DNA of 12,051 nucleotides, from contig JAITDQ010000177.1 of the NCBI GenBank assembly GCA_031282485.1, forward strand, positions 1-12,051. The letters are read 5' to 3'. Positions 6,605 through 12,051 of the stretch are shown here, piece by piece. Both the position numbers and the translations under genes were made by a program. Positions within the stretch are counted from its first letter, which is position 1; every line of letters starts with the position of its first letter. This DNA is from Tannerella sp. (GTDB taxonomy: Bacteria > Bacteroidota > Bacteroidia > Bacteroidales > Tannerellaceae). The notes beneath the pieces are model-generated. The model made no database searches, was not told the origin of the DNA, and saw only the letters and a list, made by a program, of their open reading frames with translations.

Positions 6605-7381
6605 TTATTGAACCTCGACAAAATCATCCAGCATGGCTTTAGTGACGGCACTTTCGCCTGTATTCCCCTTTACGTCGAAAACTCCACTGTCGGAACATTC
6701 CTTCACCTCATAATTATATCCGTACTGAGTCCACGTCAACCGTATCGGTTTAGAAGCAACACCTTCGGGCAAGAGGTCGGATATTTTAAACGAACACCGT
6801 CCCCAGCCATTGTATAAATAAGAGCCTCCCTCGCCGATGACTTCGCCGTAAGCGTTGTGACGCAGCGTCAGGTATATGGTATCGGCGTTCGCCCGTGTGT
6901 CATCATAAATAAGGTTTATCATGTGCTTTTTATTCACATTCTGCGAATGGAACATTTCAAAATCAATATTTATGTAATTACCGCCAAACCATGAATTAAT
7001 ACGAATAAAAGGATCGTTTCCGATACTGTCACGGCGTGCCTCTTCATCCTGAAGTATAAACGACTCATTTACTATCGGTTTGGATAATAAATTATAGAAC
7101 CCGTTCACTTTCACTTCATAGACTTTTTTACTTTTATCCTTATCGGATAAAATCTCGTAATTGGCAAGAACACGTTTTTCATTCTCAATCTCCTGCGACG
7201 TATACGATTTGGTAACGGCCAGCGTGTTACCCTTATCGGTAAGTATCTCATAATTATTCCCGGAAGCAACGTTCCGTATCACACCATAGGATACATAAAT
7301 ATCTTCGCCCTTATCAAGGCATGAGAAAAATAAAAATACAGACAATAACCCAAAACATAACTTTAAAACTTTTCCTTTCAT
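6605..7381 (-). CDS. NigD-like lipoprotein
   Basis: A 258-residue protein with a lipoprotein signal peptide. A hydrophobic stretch (about 8-20) ends in FFS-C with Cys21 as the probable lipidated residue. The acidic LDKGED that follows is compatible with the Bacteroidota surface-export signal. It matches the two-domain NigD-like family. The N-terminal OB-like part (about 27-105) includes NYEILTDKGNTLAV and RVLANYEILSD. The C-terminal beta-rich part includes DSIGNDPFIRINSWFGGNYI, KKHMINLIYDD and YLTLRHNAYGE, all characteristic of the family. NigD was named from the nigrescin bacteriocin operon of Prevotella nigrescens, but most NigD-like proteins have no proven function. No bacteriocin genes are next to it. 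AAAGGAG at 7390-7396 lies eight bases before the ATG. It is a monocistronic unit with its own terminator. Confidence 0.88.
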   Translation of the reverse strand: MKGKVLKLCFGLLSVFLFFSCLDKGEDIYVSYGVIRNVASGNNYEILTDKGNTLAVTKSYTSQEIENEKRVLANYEILSDKDKSKKVYEVKVNGFYNLLSKPIVNESFILQDEEARRDSIGNDPFIRINSWFGGNYINIDFEMFHSQNVNKKHMINLIYDDTRANADTIYLTLRHNAYGEVIGEGGSYLYNGWGRCSFKISDLLPEGVASKPIRLTWTQYGYNYEVKECSDSGVFDVKGNTGESAVTKAMLDDFVEVQ

Positions 7382-7385
7382 ATAA

Positions 7386-7396
7386 AAATCTCCTTT
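7386..7396 (-). promoter_or_regulatory. Shine-Dalgarno region of the NigD-like gene, first copy of an 11-base repeat
   Basis: The minus strand reads AAAGGAGATTT, with the AAAGGAG core eight bases before the ATG at 7381. An identical 11-mer lies 33 bases upstream at 7419-7429. Confidence 0.65.
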
Positions 7397-7418
7397 ATCA
7401 AATTAATAATTAGTTTTT

Positions 7419-7429
7419 AAATCTCCTTT
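7419..7429 (-). repeat. Second copy of AAAGGAGATTT upstream of the NigD-like gene
   Basis: An exact direct repeat of the Shine-Dalgarno region, 33 bases upstream in the leader. No start codon at a useful distance follows it. It could be a relic of a small duplication or a standby ribosome-binding site. Confidence 0.4.
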
Positions 7430-7554
7430 CTACTTTATAGATGCGAAAAACAGGAAAATGCTGCATCAAGACAGAAAAAAATCATTACAAAATATTATCC
7501 TCCTGTATATCAGCAATATAAATAATAATGAAAAATAATTACATTTTATCTCGC

Positions 7555-7575
7555 TCAAAATATCAATTATTTTGA
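7555..7575. promoter_or_regulatory. Inverted repeat in the guaB promoter, candidate operator
   Basis: TCAAAATA (7555-7562) and TATTTTGA (7568-7575) form a perfect 8-bp inverted repeat around a five-base centre. The repeat ends one base before the -7 element of the IMP dehydrogenase gene. A regulator bound here would block RNA polymerase. It lies upstream of the transcript, so it would act as DNA and not as an RNA hairpin. Confidence 0.4.
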
Positions 7576-7576
7576 A

Positions 7577-7584
7577 TATCTTTG
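7577..7584 (+). promoter_or_regulatory. guaB promoter -7 element
   Basis: TATCTTTG matches the Bacteroidota -7 consensus TAnnTTTG exactly and is 31 bases before the ATG at 7616. Transcription would start near 7591, leaving a leader of about 25 bases, too short for a riboswitch. No convincing -33 TTTG is at the expected distance. Confidence 0.6.
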
Positions 7585-7615
7585 CACGCAATTATTCCGA
7601 AAAAAACGATAAGAT

Positions 7616-9109
7616 ATGGCGAATTATTTGAATGATGTATCCAGAACTTTTGGGGAATATTTGCTAATCCCCGGCTTAACGACAAAGCAGTGTATTCCGA
7701 CGAATGTTTCGTTAAAAACTCCTCTTGTAAAATACGGTACGGACGAAAAACCGGCTATAATGCTTAATATTCCGTTTGTTTCAGCAATCATGCAAGCCGT
7801 TTCCGGGCCGGATCTCGCAATAGAACTGGCGCGTAACGGAGGTCTCTCTTTTATATTCGGCTCACAGGCCATAACAAGTCAGGTTGAAATGGTACGCAAG
7901 GTGAAAAAATTCAAGGCGGGATTTGTCGTCAGCGATTCGAACCTGACACCCGACAACACGCTTGCCGATGTCATCCGGCTTGTTAAAAAAACAGGACACT
8001 CTACCATCGGCATAACCGACGACGGCACACCTAACGGTAAACTGTTGGGCATCGTCACAAGTCGCGATTATCGCGTCGAAAAAGATGATCCGAACATGAA
8101 AGTTCATGATTTCATGACGCCTTTCGAAAAACTGATTGTCGGCAAATCCGGGACAAGTTTGAGCGAAGCGAACCAGAAATTGTGGGAAAACAAGTTAAAT
8201 ACGCTGCCGATCATTGACGACGATCAAAACCTGATCTATTTCGTCTTCCGTAAAGATTATGACAGTCACCGCGAAAATCCGTGCGAATTATCCGACGCAA
8301 CGAAGAAACTCCTTGTAGGCGCAGGTATCAACACACGTGATTATAAAGACCGCGTCCAAGCGCTGATCGAAGCCGGGGTGGATGTGTTATGTATAGATTC
8401 TTCGGACGGGTATTCGGAATGGCAGCAGGAGACATTGCACTGGATAAAAACCAATTATGGGGACAAGATTCCGGTCGGAGCAGGCAATGTTGTCGACGGG
8501 GAAGGATTCCGTTATCTGGCTGATGCGGGAGCCGATTTCGTGAAAGTCGGTATCGGCGGCGGATCGATTTGTATCACACGCGAACAGAAAGGAATCGGGC
8601 GCGGTCAGGCTACGGCTTTGATCGACGTGGTTCGCACCCGCAACGAATATATGAAAGAAAAAGGCGTCTACATCCCTATCTGCAGCGACGGCGGACTTGT
8701 TCACGATTACCACATGGTACTGGCTCTGGCCATGGGAGCGGATTTCCTTATGATGGGACGTTATTTCGCCCGCTTCGACGAATCGCCGACAAAAACCCTG
8801 CGCGTCGGAAACAATTATGTAAAGGAATATTGGGGCGAAGGCTCCAACCGCGCACAAAACTGGCAACGCTACGATATGGGGGGCAACGAATCGCTGAAAT
8901 TCGAAGAAGGCGTTGACAGCTATGTCCCTTATGCCGGAAAAATGAAAGATAACCTGGATATTACGCTGGGCAAGATCAAAGCGACCATGTGCAGTTGCGG
9001 CGCGACAACAATAGAGGATTTACAGAAAAACGCGAAGATTACATTGGTTTCATCCACAAGTATTGTGGAAGGCGGCGCGCATGATGTTATCTTAAAAGAT
9101 CAAGGTTAA
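7616..9109 (+). CDS. guaB: IMP dehydrogenase (Tritrichomonas foetus-like type)
   Basis: A 497-residue enzyme that oxidises IMP to XMP with NAD+, the committed step of guanine nucleotide synthesis in the cytoplasm. The (beta/alpha)8 barrel carries the catalytic loop [20 protein letters not shown] (312-331) with nucleophile Cys319. A tandem CBS (Bateman) regulatory module is inserted at about 103-220. The mobile flap has the catalytic Arg418-Tyr419 in NWQRYDMGG. The C-terminal [13 protein letters not shown] (479-491) binds the monovalent cation. From memory, the whole sequence, including exact numbering of K310, C319, R418-Y419 and E431, parallels the IMPDH of the protozoan T. foetus, which is thought to derive from bacteria. 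In T. foetus K310 and E431 are linked to weak mycophenolic acid binding. No Shine-Dalgarno is visible. A Uup-like gene follows after 9 bp, probably on the same transcript. Confidence 0.97.
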   Translation: MANYLNDVSRTFGEYLLIPGLTTKQCIPTNVSLKTPLVKYGTDEKPAIMLNIPFVSAIMQAVSGPDLAIELARNGGLSFIFGSQAITSQVEMVRKVKKFKAGFVVSDSNLTPDNTLADVIRLVKKTGHSTIGITDDGTPNGKLLGIVTSRDYRVEKDDPNMKVHDFMTPFEKLIVGKSGTSLSEANQKLWENKLNTLPIIDDDQNLIYFVFRKDYDSHRENPCELSDATKKLLVGAGINTRDYKDRVQALIEAGVDVLCIDSSDGYSEWQQETLHWIKTNYGDKIPVGAGNVVDGEGFRYLADAGADFVKVGIGGGSICITREQKGIGRGQATALIDVVRTRNEYMKEKGVYIPICSDGGLVHDYHMVLALAMGADFLMMGRYFARFDESPTKTLRVGNNYVKEYWGEGSNRAQNWQRYDMGGNESLKFEEGVDSYVPYAGKMKDNLDITLGKIKATMCSCGATTIEDLQKNAKITLVSSTSIVEGGAHDVILKDQG

Positions 9110-9118
9110 TTTCAGAGC

Positions 9119-11026
9119 GTGGTAAGTTATTTACAAATAGATAATCTCACGAAGCGGTTCGGCGATCTTGTCCTTTATGAGAATATTTCGTTCGGCATAG
9201 CCCAGGGACAGAAAACGGGGCTTATCGCACGTAACGGAGCCGGCAAAACAACGCTGCTGAATATAATAAGCGGAAAGGAAAACGCTGATGAGGGCGATGT
9301 TGTCTTCCGTAACGACCTCCGCGTCGGTTATCTGGAGCAATCCCCGTCGTATCCCGAAGGCTTAACGGCGTTGCAGGCCTGTTTTTATTCGCAAAACGAA
9401 ACGGTGCGCCTCATTGCGGACTATGAAACTGCTTTGCTGGCAAACGACGCCAACGCGCTCGAAACGCTCATCCCGCGCATGGAACACGCAAAAGCGTGGG
9501 ATTACGAACGCAGGGCTAAACAAATTCTCTCGCAACTCAAGATAATGGATTTCGACCAAAAGGTCGAAACGCTTTCCGGCGGACAGCTAAAACGTGTTGC
9601 CCTGGCAAATGTCCTGATACTCGACCCGGAACTGATATTACTCGACGAGCCGACCAATCATCTTGATTTAGAAATGATTGAATGGCTGGAAGGCTATCTG
9701 AAACGTTCGACGATAAGTTTGCTGATGGTAACTCACGACCGTTATTTTCTGGATGAAGTCTGTAATGAAATAATTGAAATAGACAACAAACAAATCTATT
9801 CATACAAAGGCAATTACAGCTATTACTTAAATAAACGCTCCGAACGCATGGATGTGATGCAGGCCTCTATCGACCATGCCAACAACCTGTTACGCAAAGA
9901 GCTGGAATGGATGCGCCGTCAGCCCCAAGCTCGCGCTACCAAAGCAAAATACCGCATCGATGCGTTCTACGAACTCGAAAAGAAAGCCCGGCAACGACAG
10001 GACGGCGGAAATGTCAACCTGAACGTAAAAGCTTCATACATAGGTTCCAAAATCTTTGAAGCAACCGGCGTCACGAAAAGTTTCGGAGAAATTAAGATAC
10101 TGGATAATTTCAACTATACTTTTTCGCGATACGAAAAACTTGGCATCACAGGCGACAATGGCACCGGGAAATCTACTTTCATAAAAATGCTGACGGGAGA
10201 ACTACAGCCCGACAGCGGTAATTTTAATATCGGCGAAACCGTTCGTTTCGGATATTACAGTCAGGAGGGATTGCAGTTCGACGAAAAAATGAAAGTGATT
10301 GACGTCGTACAAAACATTGCGGAATACATCACGCTGGGTAACGACAAAACGTTAAGCGTATCGCAGTTTCTGAATTATTTTCTTTTCTCGCCCGAAAAGC
10401 AACATAACTTCGTCTACAAACTGAGCGGAGGCGAAAAACGACGTCTTTACCTGTGCACCGTGCTGATGAGTAACCCCAACTTCCTCATTCTTGACGAGCC
10501 GACAAACGATCTCGACATCGTCACGCTAAACGTGCTGGAAGAGTATCTGACAAATTTCAAAGGATGCGCCATTGTCGTTTCGCACGATCGTTATTTCATG
10601 GATAAGGTCGTCGACCACATACTCGTTTTTCACGGCAATGCCGATATTCAGGACTTTCCCGGAAATTACACGCAATATCGCCTGTGGAAAACGCAACGCG
10701 AAAAAGAGGAAAACGCAAATACCCTCCCGGCCGGTAAAACAGCAGGCAGCAATCCGGCCGGCAAGGCTTCCGGCGCGGCAGCATCCGCTAAACCCGCTAA
10801 CCGGCAACCTTCCGGTAAAAAGAAACTATCCTACAAGGAACAAAAAGAACTGGAAGCATTAGAGATAGATATTCCCGCACTCGAAAAGGAGAAAAAAATC
10901 ATAGAAGAAAACCTTAACAGCGGCACTCTGTCAATCGACGAATTAAACAAATTATCGGCACGCATAGGCGAACTGATAGACATCATCGACGAAAAAACAA
11001 TGAGATGGCTTGAATTAAACGAATAA
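9119..11026 (+). CDS. Uup-like ABC-F family ATPase
   Basis: A 635-residue soluble protein with two ABC domains and no membrane segments, the ABC-F layout. Domain 1 has Walker A ARNGAGKT (37-44), signature LSGGQ (152-156), Walker B D176-E177 and H206. The inter-domain linker (about 235-300) is basic and helical, with ELEWMRRQPQARATKAKYRI. Domain 2 has Walker A GDNGTGKS (345-352), LSGGE (435-439), D459-E460 and H489. An Ala/Gly/Pro-rich tether (about 538-566) leads to a C-terminal coiled coil (about 567-635) that resembles the Uup nucleic-acid-binding tail. Length equals that of E. coli Uup. ABC-F proteins act on the ribosome or, for Uup, on ribosomes and branched DNA; they do not transport. 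The start is GTG (GTG-GTA-AGT), nine bases after the guaB stop, with only a weak Shine-Dalgarno. Antibiotic-resistance ABC-F roles cannot be excluded, but the tail argues for Uup. Confidence 0.92.
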   Translation: MVSYLQIDNLTKRFGDLVLYENISFGIAQGQKTGLIARNGAGKTTLLNIISGKENADEGDVVFRNDLRVGYLEQSPSYPEGLTALQACFYSQNETVRLIADYETALLANDANALETLIPRMEHAKAWDYERRAKQILSQLKIMDFDQKVETLSGGQLKRVALANVLILDPELILLDEPTNHLDLEMIEWLEGYLKRSTISLLMVTHDRYFLDEVCNEIIEIDNKQIYSYKGNYSYYLNKRSERMDVMQASIDHANNLLRKELEWMRRQPQARATKAKYRIDAFYELEKKARQRQDGGNVNLNVKASYIGSKIFEATGVTKSFGEIKILDNFNYTFSRYEKLGITGDNGTGKSTFIKMLTGELQPDSGNFNIGETVRFGYYSQEGLQFDEKMKVIDVVQNIAEYITLGNDKTLSVSQFLNYFLFSPEKQHNFVYKLSGGEKRRLYLCTVLMSNPNFLILDEPTNDLDIVTLNVLEEYLTNFKGCAIVVSHDRYFMDKVVDHILVFHGNADIQDFPGNYTQYRLWKTQREKEENANTLPAGKTAGSNPAGKASGAAASAKPANRQPSGKKKLSYKEQKELEALEIDIPALEKEKKIIEENLNSGTLSIDELNKLSARIGELIDIIDEKTMRWLELNE

Positions 11027-11054
11027 AATTCCGTAAACAACAACTAAATTAAAC

Positions 11055-12051
11055 ATGCTGATGAAAGAGAAAATACGTTTTGGCGTTATAGGGACAAATT
11101 TCATTACAGAGTGGGTCATTGCCGGCGGGCGTGAAGACGACAGGTTTGAACCGGCGGCCGTCTGTTCCCGTTCGGAAGACACGGCGCGTGCTTTCGCCGT
11201 AAAACACAATATACCACACATATTCACCTCTGTCGAAGCAATGGCCGCAAGTCCGCTTATTGATGCGGTATACATAGCCTCGCCCAACGCTTTTCATGCA
11301 CAACAAAGCATCGTTTGCATGCAACACGGAAAACATGTTTTATGCGAAAAAGCCTTCGCATCGAACGCCGGAGAAGTCAGACAAATGATAGAAGCCGCAC
11401 GCAAACACGGCGTCGTACTTATGGAAGCGATGAAACCGACGCTAACGCCCGCATTCCGCGCCGTACGCGAAGCATTGCCCGAAACAGGAACCATACGCCG
11501 TTATTTTTCCTGTTACTGCCAGTACTCGTCACGCTACGACAAGCTAAAAGAAGGCATTATACTCAACGCATTCAAACCGGAACTCAGCAACGGCGCGACG
11601 ATGGATATAGGCATCTATACGATTTACCCCATGGTCGTACTCTTCGGCCGCCCGAAAACAATCCATGCCACAGGCCTGAAGTTATCAAGCGGCGTAGACG
11701 GACAGGCGACCGTCAACTTCACATACGACAACGGACTTATAGCAACCGTCTTATACGGCAAAATCGCAGATTCCTCCTTACCGACCGAGATTCAGGGCGA
11801 ACAGGGCACAATCCTGCTGGATCGCATCAACATCATCGGCGACGTATCCCTCATCCGCCGCAAAGGCGCAACAGAACACCTTCGCCCGCAAACCGACAAA
11901 AACGAATACTATTACGAAGTAGCCGAATTTATCGACATCATCCGGGAAGGACGCAAAGAATCAACCGTAAACAGCCACACCAATTCCCTGATAACAATAG
12001 AAATATTAGACGAAATACGCCGCCGGTTAGACGTCCGTTTCCCGGCTGACA
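11055..12051 (+). CDS. Gfo/Idh/MocA-family NAD(P)-dependent oxidoreductase (partial, C-terminus off the right edge)
   Basis: I translated this open frame from the ATG at 11055 (a second in-frame ATG is at 11061): 332 codons with no stop before the window ends. The Rossmann half opens with IRFGVIGTNFIT (7-18), the dinucleotide loop. It continues with DAVYIASPNAFHAQQS (70-85), and HGKHVLCEKAFASN (91-104) holds the family Glu-Lys dyad (E98-K99; usually EKP, here EKA). The C-terminal substrate half includes NGATMDIGIYTIYPM (179-193), where D184 belongs to the conserved GGxLxDxGxY motif. The protein nears the end of a typical 330-350 residue family member, so probably only a few residues are missing. 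The family oxidises or reduces sugars, inositols, dihydrodiols and similar substrates; this substrate cannot be predicted. It follows the ABC-F gene after a 28-bp AT-rich gap with no terminator, so co-transcription is likely. Confidence 0.92.
   Translation, partial: MLMKEKIRFGVIGTNFITEWVIAGGREDDRFEPAAVCSRSEDTARAFAVKHNIPHIFTSVEAMAASPLIDAVYIASPNAFHAQQSIVCMQHGKHVLCEKAFASNAGEVRQMIEAARKHGVVLMEAMKPTLTPAFRAVREALPETGTIRRYFSCYCQYSSRYDKLKEGIILNAFKPELSNGATMDIGIYTIYPMVVLFGRPKTIHATGLKLSSGVDGQATVNFTYDNGLIATVLYGKIADSSLPTEIQGEQGTILLDRINIIGDVSLIRRKGATEHLRPQTDKNEYYYEVAEFIDIIREGRKESTVNSHTNSLITIEILDEIRRRLDVRFPAD

Noticed and set aside
7382..7615. Riboswitch or small RNA in the divergent 234-bp intergenic region
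   Set aside because: The predicted guaB leader is only about 25 bases, and no structured or purine-riboswitch-like core is visible; the region is simply AT-rich with promoter elements.
9119..11026. Antibiotic-resistance ABC-F protein
   Set aside because: The C-terminal tether and coiled coil, the overall length and the linker sequence fit Uup better than resistance ABC-F proteins, and the context is housekeeping.
11315..12049. A 244-codon plus-strand frame rich in Arg and Thr at the right edge
   Set aside because: It is out of frame with the clear Gfo/Idh/MocA reading frame over the same bases, and its composition is typical of a shadow frame.

Overview
The window looks like a chromosomal segment of a Bacteroidales bacterium (Bacteroidota). 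Three things point there: several gene starts are preceded by the Bacteroidota sigma-ABfr -7 element TAnnTTTG, a NigD-like lipoprotein is present, and the IMP dehydrogenase is of the distinctive Bacteroidales / Tritrichomonas foetus type. The genus cannot be fixed from the sequence. No rRNA, tRNA, CRISPR array, insertion sequence or phage gene was seen. Coding density is high, and no gap without a gene is longer than about 235 bases.

Layout: every gene left of about 7.4 kb is on the minus strand and every gene right of 7.6 kb is on the plus strand. They diverge from an AT-rich 234-bp region (7382-7615).

Minus strand, in order of transcription (right to left): a NigD-like lipoprotein (7381-6605), closed by a strong Rho-independent terminator; a family 2 glycosyltransferase (6481-5246), whose likely promoter abuts that terminator; uvrB (5197-3167), with its own Bacteroidota-type promoter and a strong Shine-Dalgarno sequence. 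Next comes a tightly overlapping four-gene cassette (3035-1): a Crp/Fnr-type regulator, an ABC ATPase carrying an N-terminal DUF1893 domain, a divergent ABC-3 family metal-type permease, and the N-terminal part of a ZnuA-like substrate-binding lipoprotein that runs off the left edge. All three junctions in the cassette overlap (4, 7 and 4 bases), so it is almost certainly one translationally coupled transcript.

Plus strand: IMP dehydrogenase (guaB, 7616-9109), a Uup-like ABC-F ATPase starting 9 bp later (9119-11026), and a Gfo/Idh/MocA-family oxidoreductase that runs off the right edge.

Most of the region is housekeeping: guanine nucleotide synthesis, nucleotide excision repair, a ribosome/DNA-associated ABC-F protein and a cell-surface glycosyltransferase. 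The most unusual part is the Crp/Fnr - DUF1893-ATPase - permease - binding-protein cassette. There a deaminase-fold domain of unknown function is fused to the motor subunit of a metal-type importer, next to a putative one-component regulator.
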